Under the pieces are notes generated by a model that worked only from the letters and a program-made list of their open reading frames with translations, was not told where the DNA came from and did not search any database. The position numbers and the translations under genes were made by a program. Shown in pieces: positions 35,901-43,546 of a stretch of DNA of 64,000 nucleotides; the stretch's first letter is position 1; every line of letters starts with the position of its first letter. This stretch comes from RUG369 sp050949645 (GTDB lineage: Bacteria; Planctomycetota; Planctomycetia; Pirellulales; Thermoguttaceae). The stretch lies in NCBI GenBank assembly GCA_050949645.1, contig JBMNGC010000001.1, positions 930,001 to 994,000 of the forward strand, written 5' to 3'.

Positions 35901-36006
35901 CGAAGCGGGAGGACAAATTGTCGCGACGGGAACGCCCGAAACAATAGCTTCTCTTGACGACAACACGACCGGTCAGTTCATAAAGGAAGCTCTTGATATT
36001 CGATAG
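32989..36006 (+). CDS. uvrA: Excinuclease ABC subunit A
   Basis: Damage-recognition ATPase of nucleotide excision repair. The ATG at 32989 (after GGAAAGGAAACGAGC) gives 1005 residues; a GTG/ATG nine codons upstream is less likely. Both ABC modules are complete: Walker A GPSGSGKSS and GVSGSGKSS, signatures LSGGEWQRV and LSGGEAQRV, Walker B CYILDEPTTGLHP and LYVLDEPTSGLHP. Zinc modules: CYKCGRAI, CPKCNVSY with CRHCEGQG, and CKECQGLG with CPVCEGKRF. A Lys-rich insert (LKKKKKRRAKAKVKK, about residue 405-420) precedes the second-half zinc hook and is unusual. Functions with UvrB and UvrC, which are not in the window. Confidence 0.97.
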   Translation: MKDIRRKKSDKSQNGLGVQSSLCICGVQVHNLKNVDVAIPWNKTTVLAGPSGSGKSSLAYDTIFAEGQRQYVESLSTYSRQFLSQLARPEIDSISGLQPTVAIKQISCEPDSLSTVATAAELYDFLRLLFAKVGIARCYKCGRAIQCQTEEQIAQTIYNLPEETRFIILAPIVHEKFGAHADVLNRLINKGRTRARIDGKFYELEEAPDLNPKVKHSIELVIDRLILREGVEDRLLDSIKSALKEGAGFMCCVYEKERQKTPDNKTRSIWKELFFSELYSCPKCNVSYKKLEPRSFSFNSPYGACRHCEGQGKLETFDPQLLVVDDNLSLADGALTCCKGKKLLSASQTALNSALDEFKKLESSAWDKPLAEWNEHVRDLFFFGSPRDDAREYDDEWLGNAAAETSALKKKKKRRAKAKVKKTPEFEEEFRGIVPLLEELLAKTKNSDEREFLNSFRDVTVCNECKGSRIRREAGSVTVADKTIAQVTAMTVTEALSWFKSLQFDKQQEDVALPIVKQILSRLEIMKRLRIEYLTLDRPSGTLSGGEWQRVRVTTALGANLSGVCYILDEPTTGLHPRDTEMLLDVFDSLKEMGNTVLLVEHDDHVIRRADWLIDFGPGAGSQGGEIVAKGTPDEVAKNAESPTGRFLSGKDSISVPTERRKGKRFITLEGVTTNNLKDVSLKLPLGVFVCVTGVSGSGKSSLINKTLVPALRRYLNKTAGVPYARSESDRLCSFKKLKGERNIDKLVEVRQTPIGRTARSNPATYSGIFDEVRKLFAKLPDSKKSGFKAGRFSFNISGGRCKECQGLGFHRVENVFLPDMYVVCPVCEGKRFNASTLKIRFKDKTIADVLDMSFDEAAEFFANHETLTRYIKCFQNVGLGYLTLGQSSSSLSGGEAQRVKLATELAKQDSGKTLYVLDEPTSGLHPSDVKKLLAILDALVERGNSVVVIEHSTDVMKFADWIVDMGSEGGEAGGQIVATGTPETIASLDDNTTGQFIKEALDIR

Positions 36007-36053
36007 AACTAAGAAGGCGTAAACTCAGTTCGAGAGACAATATTGTTTAAACG

Positions 36054-36935
36054 ATGGGTAAGATTTTTAATCATGCGACGCTCTCAAGACGCGACTTTAT
36101 ATCGCGTTCGATGTTTCTTTCGTTGACGTGCGGCGCGTTCGGCGTTTTTTCTTCTCAGCTTTGGGCAAAGGAAAATGAGACGGCGCGCGAAGTAAGTTTT
36201 AAACTTTTGGCTAATATCAAGCGTGGAACCGAATCTTACACGCAAGGATTAGCTTATGAGCTCGACGAGAAGACGGGGCGTGCGTATCTCCTTGAAAGCG
36301 GGGGACGTTATGGCAGATCGTTGCTGCGTCGAGTCGATGCAGAAACGATGGAAACCGTCCAACAGATCAAGATCCCAAACGAGTATTTTGCCGAAGGAAT
36401 TGCGGCCGTTGACGATAAGCTGTTCATGTTGACCTGGCGTGAACGCGCCTGTCTCGTCTATGATAAAGCAACATTCAAACAGGTTGACGAATTTCGTTAT
36501 CGTGGAGAAGGGTGGGGGCTCGCGTACGACGGTCAATTGCTTGCAATGAGCGACGGAACGTCCAGGATTCGTTTTATGGATCCGAAAGATTTCCGACAAA
36601 AACGCTCAATTGACGTCCACTTCATGACGCCTGGCGGCGTTCGGAGGTCTGTCCCGCTTATCAATGAACTCGAATACGTTGACGGCGAGCTTTGGGCTAA
36701 CGTGTTTCAGCAGAAATACGTTATTCGAATTAATCCAGAAAATGGCAGGATTCTTGGCGCGGCGATCAACTTTGCCAATTTGGTTCCTCCAAGCCTGAGA
36801 ACAAGCGACGAATACGTCCTCAACGGACTGGCTTTTGACCCAAAAGGACGTCGATTATTCGTTACGGGAAAATGTTGGCCCGTCATGTATGTTCTCCGGG
36901 TTACAAACGACAGAGAAAAGACCTTCGAAGCGTGA
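36054..36935 (+). CDS. Glutaminyl-peptide cyclotransferase (plant-type), exported
   Basis: Converts N-terminal Gln to pyroglutamate on exported proteins. A 293-residue five-bladed beta-propeller of the plant/bacterial glutamine cyclotransferase family. ESYTQGLAYE (residues 60-69), LLESGGRYGRS, PNEYFAEGIA, LTWRE, GEGWGLAYDG, LNELEY-like INELEYVDGELWANV and VLNGLAFDP are in the expected order. The N-terminus SRRDFISRSMFLSLTCG followed by a hydrophobic stretch and LWA suggests a twin-arginine-like or Sec signal. Located 48 bp after uvrA and 43 bp before the prepilin-peptidase-like gene, so likely in one transcript. Confidence 0.9.
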   Translation: MGKIFNHATLSRRDFISRSMFLSLTCGAFGVFSSQLWAKENETAREVSFKLLANIKRGTESYTQGLAYELDEKTGRAYLLESGGRYGRSLLRRVDAETMETVQQIKIPNEYFAEGIAAVDDKLFMLTWRERACLVYDKATFKQVDEFRYRGEGWGLAYDGQLLAMSDGTSRIRFMDPKDFRQKRSIDVHFMTPGGVRRSVPLINELEYVDGELWANVFQQKYVIRINPENGRILGAAINFANLVPPSLRTSDEYVLNGLAFDPKGRRLFVTGKCWPVMYVLRVTNDREKTFEA

Positions 36936-36978
36936 TATTATCATTCTCCCGGCCTTTTTGAATTATACCGAATTGAAT

Positions 36979-37896
36979 ATGGCGTCAGTTATTCTGTGCG
37001 TGTTTGTCCTGCTGACCTCCTTTATTGGCGCGGCATTAGGGAGTTTTCTCAACGTCGTCATATGGCGCGTTCCGGAAAACATGAGTCTGGTTTCCCCGCC
37101 CTCGCATTGTCCTAAATGCGGAACTCACGTCCGATGGTACGACAATATCCCAATTTTTAGCTGGTTTATCCTGCGTGGTAAATGTCGGGACTGTCATTCC
37201 CCGATTAGCTTTCGTTACCCACTGGTGGAGTCGCTGAGTTGCCTCGTCTCTTTGGTCGTGTGCGCGTCAATCTTTTTTGGCGGCTGGACTGGGCTGAAAA
37301 GTCAATGCTTATATTGGGACGACTTTGCCACCTACGTCGAAGCCTGGGGACCGTTGTTTCAAAAAGGAATCGTCTCTCCCCTCGACACGAACGTTCCTGC
37401 TAACGTCGCGTCTCTGGTTGTCGACGACTTTATTCGACTTCTTTTCATCGCAACGTCGATTGCGATTTTTTACACGCTGCTTGCCGACGCCGCTCTTATG
37501 CTGGGGTTCATCCAGTATGACGGAAAGCTTCCTCCGCGTTCATTGCTAATAGGCGCGATCGTTGTGGTTCTGTTCACTGCGCCAATGGTTCGTTGGCTGA
37601 ACCTTTCAGACTTTGGAGTTCAGATGATTCGAACCAGGTCCTTCGTTTTAAGCGTCATGCTTGGCGCAATTCCCTGTTTATTCGTGAAAAAGAGCGACCG
37701 CGCCGTCTCCGCGACGCTTGGAGCTATTTGGGGCGTCGTATCTGGAACAATTTGGGCTGCGCCAGGTTCGATCCTTTGCGTTCTCGTTGCAAAAGCTATC
37801 AATCATAAGACTGGACGCGAGACTCTTGGAATCATCGTCTATGCTGCTATCGCGATCTTGTTGATTTCGGAATCTGTCTTCTTTCTCGTTCTCTGA
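36979..37896 (+). CDS. Prepilin peptidase (A24)-like membrane protein, catalytic Asp motif not found
   Basis: A 305-residue polytopic protein beginning at ATG 36979 (the frame is open 48 codons upstream but overlaps the previous gene). The N-terminal methyltransferase-type domain is clear: ALGSFLNVVIWR (residues about 19-30) and two CxxC pairs, CPKCG and CRDC, with DNIPIFSWFILRGKC, then FRYPLVE. The C-terminal membrane domain lacks the GxGD motif of aspartyl prepilin peptidases. The first catalytic Asp region reads GFIQYDGKLPP, with Gln where Asp is expected. It could be a divergent enzyme or an inactive paralogue. A strong terminator follows. Confidence 0.82.
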   Translation: MASVILCVFVLLTSFIGAALGSFLNVVIWRVPENMSLVSPPSHCPKCGTHVRWYDNIPIFSWFILRGKCRDCHSPISFRYPLVESLSCLVSLVVCASIFFGGWTGLKSQCLYWDDFATYVEAWGPLFQKGIVSPLDTNVPANVASLVVDDFIRLLFIATSIAIFYTLLADAALMLGFIQYDGKLPPRSLLIGAIVVVLFTAPMVRWLNLSDFGVQMIRTRSFVLSVMLGAIPCLFVKKSDRAVSATLGAIWGVVSGTIWAAPGSILCVLVAKAINHKTGRETLGIIVYAAIAILLISESVFFLVL

Positions 37897-37909
37897 AAAG
37901 GAACCGTCA

Positions 37910-37955
37910 AAATATAAAGCCCGGCGCAGAATCCTGCGCCGGGCTTTATATTTTT
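37910..37955. terminator. Strong bidirectional terminator after the prepilin-peptidase-like gene
   Basis: A 19-bp perfect stem (aaatataaagcccggcgca, 6-nt loop, complement) ending in a T tract on both strands. Serves this gene and the converging PDZ-protein gene. Confidence 0.92.
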
Positions 37956-38006
37956 GTTAGGAAAGCGAGCGTTCGTTAGATGAGCGCTCTAGGTGGGTCG
38001 CTCCGT

Positions 38007-39101
38007 TTATTCCTGAAGCGGGAGGTCCTCAAGGACGGGGACCTCGTCGGTTGACTCGTTTTCCGGACCCGTTGACGTCGAAGCGTCGGTCGTGTCAGTG
38101 TCGTCGGCTTCAGCGCCGCCAAAGGTGTCAATCTCCTCTGAAGGGACGATTAAACCTGGGCGCACAACCTGGAATTTTTTATTCTGCAGTGGAGCGCCGA
38201 GCATGAGCGGCGACCCAAGCGTTTTCGGACGCTCTTCAATCTCGATTTCCGCCGACTCAAGCTTGCCCTTACGGTAGTACTCAATCCGAACTTTCTTAGC
38301 GCCAAGAGAATTGACAATCTCTGTGACTTCAGAGGGGTTGGAAATGACTTGACCGTTGATCGAATAGAGTACGTCGTAGAGTTTCAGGCCAATTCTGCCA
38401 GCAGGAGAATCTGGCACGACATACTGAACGAGCGCGCCCTCATTCTCTTCGATCGGGAGCTGACTCATGAGGATTTCAGGAATCGATCCAATCGTCAAAC
38501 CAATCCAGTATTTCGAGGGGGTAGTTAAGGGATTCTGGGACGGGAACCTGCGATTGTTGTTGCTAGCTCTCGGGTCAGAGCCCAAACCGCTGGCGATCCG
38601 ATTACGTAACGCTTCAAACTGAGCGCGCATCTGCTCCTCTTGGGCGCGCATCTGTTCTTCCATACGGCGAATTACGTCGAAAGGAGAAGAATCGGAACCG
38701 AAGACGTCGTCGCTGTCTTCTGACTGGAAGATTCCGCCAGGCGCAACCTGCCCATTAGGGAGTTGAATCGTCGCACCGAGACCGCTAATGGCCTCGTCAG
38801 CGTCGATCTCTTTCTCTTCCTCTTGGACTAGGGCTCCGTTAGACCAAACCTTTTTGGATTGGATGACTTTGCCGTCTGGAGTCGTACGGTTTTCGATTAC
38901 AACGGAGTAGGAGCTCGTTCCATTAGGAGCGACGATGGTTGGAGCGGCGTCCTCGTCTGGAGCTTCTGTGACAACTTTAGGCGCGCTTGCTGGCGCTTTG
39001 AGTTGTTTAGTCTGCGCAAGGACAACTCCGCCGCCAATAACGCCGGCTCCGATAACGGCGATAGCGAGAGCTAACAAACGTTTTTCATTTCTATTGGTCA
39101 T
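38007..39101 (-). CDS. Exported PDZ-domain protein of the sigma/anti-sigma cluster
   Basis: A 364-residue exported protein. Signal or anchor segment at residues 8-30 (LLALAIAVIGAGVIGGGVVLAQ). Acidic linker, then a helix rich in MRAQEEQMRAQF repeats (about 145-165, probably coiled-coil). A PDZ domain at about 220-285 (YVVPDSPAGRIGLKLYDVLYS, then VISNPSEV), as in HtrA-type chaperone/proteases but with no protease domain. The acidic tail is disordered. Third gene of a cluster with an ECF sigma and anti-sigma factor; may sense or scaffold envelope proteins. Confidence 0.85.
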   Translation of the reverse strand: MTNRNEKRLLALAIAVIGAGVIGGGVVLAQTKQLKAPASAPKVVTEAPDEDAAPTIVAPNGTSSYSVVIENRTTPDGKVIQSKKVWSNGALVQEEEKEIDADEAISGLGATIQLPNGQVAPGGIFQSEDSDDVFGSDSSPFDVIRRMEEQMRAQEEQMRAQFEALRNRIASGLGSDPRASNNNRRFPSQNPLTTPSKYWIGLTIGSIPEILMSQLPIEENEGALVQYVVPDSPAGRIGLKLYDVLYSINGQVISNPSEVTEIVNSLGAKKVRIEYYRKGKLESAEIEIEERPKTLGSPLMLGAPLQNKKFQVVRPGLIVPSEEIDTFGGAEADDTDTTDASTSTGPENESTDEVPVLEDLPLQE

Positions 39102-39218
39102 TCTTTTTGTTCCTCGTAATTATCATACTATCCGGGTGAAGAATCGTACGGATTGGGCATTGACTTCGCGACGTCGGTCGAGCGGCGATTAGGATCACGC
39201 TCGTTTTGACAGAGAGGT

Positions 39219-40016
39219 TTACCAAATCTGCCGATTCCCGCCAGATTTTACATTGTAGGTGTCAACCGGGACAATCAGAACGTGCTTGTCGTCGATAGGA
39301 AATCGATATTCGTCTCTGTGCGAGTCAATCGAACCGCCGACGTTGTACATGTGATTCACAACCTCTTGCGGGATTACTGAATTAGCAAATTGGAATGACT
39401 CGTGGTCGTAAGAATTGACCTTTGAGCACGGAGTTGCAACGTTCGAAAGTCCTCGGGCAGGATTGTTCAAAACGACGGTTCGCGGGATAACAGAGTCTGC
39501 CAGAAGCATATCTCGCGCGCCAGAATTCGTTTCGGCTGGCGTTGGAGCCGTAGGACTCGACGACGTCGTCGTCTCAGTCGCTGGGTATTGTTCTAACGAA
39601 GCGAGTTGCGGTTGGTCGGAGGACGCAATTTCATCAATGGCAACGTCGAGTTGCGAAGCGTCGTGGAAGTTGAGGAAACCTCCGATCATTACGACCGCGA
39701 CCAGAAAGCCTGCTGCGGCCGAAAGCCAGTAATTGAGTTTGGAATGGGAAGGGAGGTTTGTGAGCTGATTGTGCACTTTTCGCGCCAGAGGCTTTTCAAT
39801 CGCGCTTTTTAACGCAGACTGAAACGTCTGATTTTCCAAAAATGAGAGAGCGCAAAATCTCCAACCATCTACTTTTTCATCAAGACGATACAACAGCTCT
39901 TCGCGTTCATCGTCCAAAAGCTCACCGTCGACCAAACGTTCGACGAGAAGCTCTTCTTCTGGAGTAAGAGTCGCGTTTTCATACTGCGCAAGTTGTTCGT
40001 CGGAATAGGAATTCAT
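39219..40016 (-). CDS. Anti-sigma factor-like membrane protein
   Basis: A 265-residue single-span protein. The N-terminal 45 residues (EQLAQYENATLTPEEELLVERLVDGEL) followed by LDDEREELLYRLDE are typical of planctomycete anti-sigma factors, although no zinc-binding HxxxCxxC is present. One transmembrane helix at about 100-120 (WLSAAAGFLVAVVMIGGFL), with about 145 residues on the far side. Located 36 bp downstream of the sigma factor gene, the standard order for a cognate pair. Predicted to hold the sigma factor at the membrane. Confidence 0.82.
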   Translation of the reverse strand: MNSYSDEQLAQYENATLTPEEELLVERLVDGELLDDEREELLYRLDEKVDGWRFCALSFLENQTFQSALKSAIEKPLARKVHNQLTNLPSHSKLNYWLSAAAGFLVAVVMIGGFLNFHDASQLDVAIDEIASSDQPQLASLEQYPATETTTSSSPTAPTPAETNSGARDMLLADSVIPRTVVLNNPARGLSNVATPCSKVNSYDHESFQFANSVIPQEVVNHMYNVGGSIDSHRDEYRFPIDDKHVLIVPVDTYNVKSGGNRQIW

Positions 40017-40052
40017 AGCATCCTCTAATTGGAAAAAGTTGAGTTTTACGAC

Positions 40053-40670
40053 TCAGTATTTTATTTCGCCATTGGAGATTCTTATAATGGAACGCCTAAG
40101 TCTACCACGAGCTCTATGCAACTTCGATTGAACTGCCAACTCGGTTATTTTAAGAGCGCCTGCAATTTCGCGATAACTCATGTCGTCGCGATATTTCATA
40201 AGAAGCATCTGCCGCTCGTCGTCAGGGAGGTCGTCTAACGCTCTGCGCACAAACGATTCACGCTCCTTCTTCAATAGCCAGTCGAGCGGTTCCGTCTGGT
40301 CGGTTTGGGCTTTGATCGGCGCAACTTCTGTCCCGTATCGCTTTAAAAGCTTGCGTTTTCGACCCGCTTTTCGGCGATAAAGGGCGGATTGAATGACTGC
40401 AATTCTATAGAGCCATGCACAGACCTTCGACACGTCTCGTAGCGGAGCCTTTTGCGCTGCCGCAGCAAGCGCGACTTCCTGGAAGACTTCATCTACGGCG
40501 CCTCGTTCGCCAACACGTAATGCGATTGTGGAACGCATCCATCCTTCGTTTTCATGAATGGCTCGCTCCCAATCTATCTTCCCGTCGGGGGAGAGGTAGT
40601 TGAGCGACGGATTTGACGCTCTTTTGTCACCTTCCACCGACTTTTGATTGTTATTACGACTTTGGTCCAT
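40053..40670 (-). CDS. ECF-type RNA polymerase sigma factor
   Basis: A 205-residue sigma-70 family factor lacking regions 1 and 3. Region 2 from about residue 45 (MRSTIALRVGERGAVDEVFQEVALAAA, and ACAWLYRIAVIQS-like CAWLYRIAVIQSA) and region 4 near the C-terminus (LPDDERQMLLMKYRDDMSYREIAGAL, then KLHRARGRLRR). Similar to planctomycete ECF families. Autoregulation is possible: an inverted repeat lies about 40-60 bp upstream of its start. Confidence 0.92.
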   Translation of the reverse strand: MDQSRNNNQKSVEGDKRASNPSLNYLSPDGKIDWERAIHENEGWMRSTIALRVGERGAVDEVFQEVALAAAAQKAPLRDVSKVCAWLYRIAVIQSALYRRKAGRKRKLLKRYGTEVAPIKAQTDQTEPLDWLLKKERESFVRRALDDLPDDERQMLLMKYRDDMSYREIAGALKITELAVQSKLHRARGRLRRSIIRISNGEIKY

Positions 40671-40988
40671 GAGATTCCGGAATTCTTTCTTACTGCGATT
40701 ACTTCATCCTTGGCAATCATAATATATGTTGCCGGTGCGACGTGCGTGTTGTATTAATTTTCCCTCTTTTATAAAATTCTCACAATTGCGCCGCCAAAAA
40801 GAAAGCGATTTTTCCTCTAAATTATTGCTTCGTCTTGATCTGCTGCGCCTACCGTTGATTTTCGTCTGGAAAGGGCTAGAATGGCGGTCTCCGCGTGCCG
40901 CGACGCTCGCTTATATGCGTCAGCGCGACGCCTGATCTATGATTCGCGAGAGGTCCTTTAAGTGTTGCCATTACTTGCTGGCGTTTAG
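40671..40988. other. 318-bp divergent intergenic region with an inverted repeat
   Basis: Lies between the ECF sigma gene (minus) and the GNAT gene (plus). Contains GGCAA (40712-40716) and TTGCC (40729-40733) spaced by 12 AT-rich bases including ATAATATAT. On the minus strand GGCAAC resembles an ECF -35 element. No gene is supported. Confidence 0.35.
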
Positions 40989-41639
40989 ATGACTATAGAA
41001 ATTCGGTATGTAAAACGCGTTAGGATGACGCTTGATCTGACGCAAACTGAATTACCCGAGCCTTCGTTACCCCAGAATTTCTTCTGGACGCCTTGGGATA
41101 ACCTCCTCGTTTCCGAGCATGCGCATATCCTTCATGCCGCTTTTTGCAATGATCTCGACGGTCGTATCTTTCCAACATACCGCCAATATGAAGCCTGCGA
41201 GTATTTGATTCGCTCTTCTAGTAGTAGCGAATCCTTTGCGCCCGAAGGAACGTGGTTAATCGGAAGAGAACTTGAGCCGACGAACTATCAGATGATCAAG
41301 GTTGGACGTCCAAGTGAGTTCTGCGCTGCCATCCAATGCATGCGACTGTCGGAGAAAACTTGCGAAATACAGAACGTGTCAACATCGCCCCAATATCGCC
41401 GACTTGGATTAGGTCGCGCGTTGATTTTAAAGGCACTTCGCAGTTTAACATGGAAGGGCCTCCTACGCGCGACGCTCGAAGTCACCGCGGAAAATAGCGC
41501 CGCGATTCGCCTATACTCGTCCCTGGGGTTCCAACCAACGAAACTGATATTTTCTGAATCTTTCGTTGAGGTAGGTCCTACCGCGGAATTCTGGAAAGAG
41601 ACGTCGAGAAAGGTTGACAGTATTGACGCGAGTCGATGA
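40989..41639 (+). CDS. GNAT-family N-acetyltransferase
   Basis: A 216-residue acetyl-CoA-dependent acyltransferase. Motif A with the acetyl-CoA pyrophosphate loop YRRLGLGRALI (residues about 137-147) follows IQNVSTSPQ. Motif B LEVTAENSAAIRLYSSLGF has the usual C-terminal signature. The N-terminal half (about 100 residues) is atypical and may form the substrate site. An alternative start at Met13 (41025) cannot be excluded. The substrate (amine, protein or antibiotic) cannot be inferred. The M16-like gene follows 58 bp downstream. Confidence 0.9.
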   Translation: MTIEIRYVKRVRMTLDLTQTELPEPSLPQNFFWTPWDNLLVSEHAHILHAAFCNDLDGRIFPTYRQYEACEYLIRSSSSSESFAPEGTWLIGRELEPTNYQMIKVGRPSEFCAAIQCMRLSEKTCEIQNVSTSPQYRRLGLGRALILKALRSLTWKGLLRATLEVTAENSAAIRLYSSLGFQPTKLIFSESFVEVGPTAEFWKETSRKVDSIDASR

Positions 41640-41697
41640 GTAACAAAATTAAGTTCTTGAACAGATGGCGCCTATTCAGAGAGCAGAATGATAAAAA

Positions 41698-42948
41698 ATG
41701 AAACCTATCAATAAAACGTTTCAATATGACAATGGACTGACGCTCCTCTACGAGGAAATGAATTGGAGCGCGTCCTTTGCTATCATGGTGGTCGTACCGG
41801 CTGGACCCGTGTGGGACGCCCCCGATAAGTCTGGAAACGCCTGTCTCACAGGCAAGATGACCCGCAGGGGCGCCGGCGAATATGACAAACACGCCCTTCT
41901 GGAAATGATCCAAGACCTTGGAGTTGGGACGTCGACCAGCGTGACGAACGATGGGATAGCGTTTAGAGCGACAGGGTTGATAGACAATTGGGAAAGGTCT
42001 TTTGAACTTCTAGCTCTGCAGATCAGAGAACCGCTTTTTCCAGTTGAAGAGTTTGAGGGATCTCAGCGCTCTTTACTGCATGATATCAGAGCTGATGAAG
42101 ACGAACCTGAAGAAAAAGTATTCCAGGCTTTGACGAAGATTCTGATGCCAGATCCTTGGGGAAGACCCGGATACGGTAGCATCGATTCTGTCGAGAAATT
42201 AACTCTTGACGACGTTCGGAGCTTTTATCGTCGATGCTACCGTCCCAATGGAGCGATCATTTCTGTTGCCGGTCGCATGGACTGGGATCGGGTCAAGGAA
42301 AAGGTCGGCGAACTCTTTGGCGACTGGGAGCCGCGCGAGGTCGAGCCGTTCGAAACAAGAGATTCGGACGTTGCGACGCGCCATATTAATGAAGACGTCG
42401 CTCAAACTCACATATGCCTCGGGCATCGGAGTATTCCCAGAGGCCATCCCGATTTCTGGCGTATGGAGGCGGGGATGGAGGTTCTCGGCGGTAGTATGAG
42501 TTCACGTCTTGTTACGGAAGTTCGCGAGAAGCGCGGACTATGTTATGCGATAGGGGCCTCGCATTATAGCTACGGATCTCACGGCGTCGCAACCTATTAC
42601 TGCGGCACGACTTTTAAGAAAGCGCAACAGTCGCTCGACGTTATTATTGACGAGATAGATAAGCTCAGCGAGATCCCTATAACATCAAGTGAACTCGAGC
42701 GTATGAAGGTTCGACGAAAGAGCGCCATAGTCATGGAACGTGAGTCGGCATTATGCAGAGTTTACTCGATGTGGGAGGATTGGTTGTCTTATAAACGAAT
42801 TTATTCCCTCGAAGAAACTCTTGAGATTTTTGATAAAATGACGTGCGCGGAAATCGAAGGGTTCTACGCAGCTCGTCCGCGATGTAAATTCCGACTAGCG
42901 ACTATCGGTCCAGAACCGCTTGTCATTCCTGAAGATAGGCTTCTATAA
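41698..42948 (+). CDS. M16-family (insulinase-like) protein lacking the zinc site
   Basis: A 416-residue two-domain M16 fold. The first domain has the expected VVVPAGPVWDAPDKSGNACLT (about 31-51), but where active peptidases carry HxxEH (as in GxAHFLEH) this protein reads CLTGKMTRRGAG, with no His pair. The second domain has QTHICLGHRSIPRGHPD and RLVTEVREKRGLCYAIGA, as in the substrate-binding halves. Bacterial M16 enzymes often occur as an active/inactive pair, but no second M16 gene is in the window. Likely a non-catalytic substrate-holding subunit, or an active partner is elsewhere. No signal peptide. Confidence 0.85.
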   Translation: MKPINKTFQYDNGLTLLYEEMNWSASFAIMVVVPAGPVWDAPDKSGNACLTGKMTRRGAGEYDKHALLEMIQDLGVGTSTSVTNDGIAFRATGLIDNWERSFELLALQIREPLFPVEEFEGSQRSLLHDIRADEDEPEEKVFQALTKILMPDPWGRPGYGSIDSVEKLTLDDVRSFYRRCYRPNGAIISVAGRMDWDRVKEKVGELFGDWEPREVEPFETRDSDVATRHINEDVAQTHICLGHRSIPRGHPDFWRMEAGMEVLGGSMSSRLVTEVREKRGLCYAIGASHYSYGSHGVATYYCGTTFKKAQQSLDVIIDEIDKLSEIPITSSELERMKVRRKSAIVMERESALCRVYSMWEDWLSYKRIYSLEETLEIFDKMTCAEIEGFYAARPRCKFRLATIGPEPLVIPEDRLL

Positions 42949-42986
42949 AAGCCTCACGGTTGGTTATGACGTCTAACGTCGTCAAT

Positions 42987-43015
42987 TTGACGCCTTGAAA
43001 AGATTAAAATACATT
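42987..43015 (+). promoter_or_regulatory. Promoter of the CAU tRNA
   Basis: TTGACG (42987-42992), 17-bp spacer, TACATT (43010-43015). An overlapping alternative is TTGAAA (42995-43000) with TAGAAT (43017-43022) at 16 bp. Either gives a start 15-25 nt upstream of the tRNA. Confidence 0.5.
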
Positions 43016-43044
43016 GTAGAATCACGCCAGCGTTTAGGCGCAGC

Positions 43045-43118
43045 GGGACCGTAGCTCAGTTGGTTAGAGCAGGGGACTCATAATCCCTTTGTCGGGGGTT
43101 CGAGTCCCTCCGGTCCTA
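43045..43118 (+). tRNA. tRNA with CAU anticodon (Met, or Ile2 if lysidine-modified)
   Basis: A 74-nt cloverleaf: acceptor GGGACCG (43045-43051) pairs with CGGTCCT (43111-43117) with a G-U first pair, and the discriminator is A. D-arm GCTCAGTTGGTTAGAGC, anticodon loop CTCATAA, T-arm GGGGGTTCGAGTCCCTC. Anticodon CAU. The lack of a C1-A72 mismatch argues against initiator tRNA. Elongator Met and Ile2 (decoding AUA after lysidine modification) cannot be separated confidently by eye. CCA is not encoded. Confidence 0.9.
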
Positions 43119-43123
43119 TGACA

Positions 43124-43157
43124 GGCATGCGACGGTTCCTCGTCTCATGCCTTTTTT
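43124..43157 (+). terminator. Terminator of the CAU tRNA
   Basis: An 11-bp stem with one mismatch (ggcatgcgacg / cgtctcatgcc, 6-nt loop) followed by six T. Confidence 0.8.
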
Positions 43158-43312
43158 AATCCCCTGTTTTCTCGGCTCAAACGCGTTTTTAGGCGATGGT
43201 TTCTTCCACAAACCGCCGTACCACGTTGTGGTATTTTTCCGTGTTTTTTACTCCTTTTTCATAAAAAATATGCCCCGATTTTGCCCGAAAAATTTTTGGG
43301 GCATATTTTGCC

Positions 43313-43546
43313 CTAACCTGTTACTCTGTCGAAGTATGAGGGCAGGACTCGCACGTAATACGCCGACTGCGTCCGGACGCTGTGGCCTAGCCATTCGGCG
43401 ATATTTACACTCGATGGTCCTGAATCGTTTTGGACTGCATGCAACGCCCGCCGTAACCAGAATGTTCAGGGAGTACGTTTCCTCGTCGGCGTGACCTGAA
43501 AATGCCTCTTGAGCTCTTCTGCAAGGATCGGAATACGCCGACGTCC
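43313..43546 (-). pseudogene. Decayed C-terminus of a tyrosine recombinase (phage/island integrase)
   Basis: On the minus strand one frame reads NIAEWLGHSVRTQSAYYVRV and continues to a TAG at 43313-43315. This is the C-terminal integrase box (W-L-G-H-S, then Y-Y with the catalytic tyrosine). Upstream, in frame, RRIPILAEELKRHFQ is like the conserved segment before the active-site arms, but an in-frame TGA and apparent frameshifts break the protein. It starts about 195 bp after a tRNA, the classic integration site. The rest of the enzyme and any attachment site were not found. Extent at the 5' side (beyond 43546) is uncertain. Confidence 0.7.
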
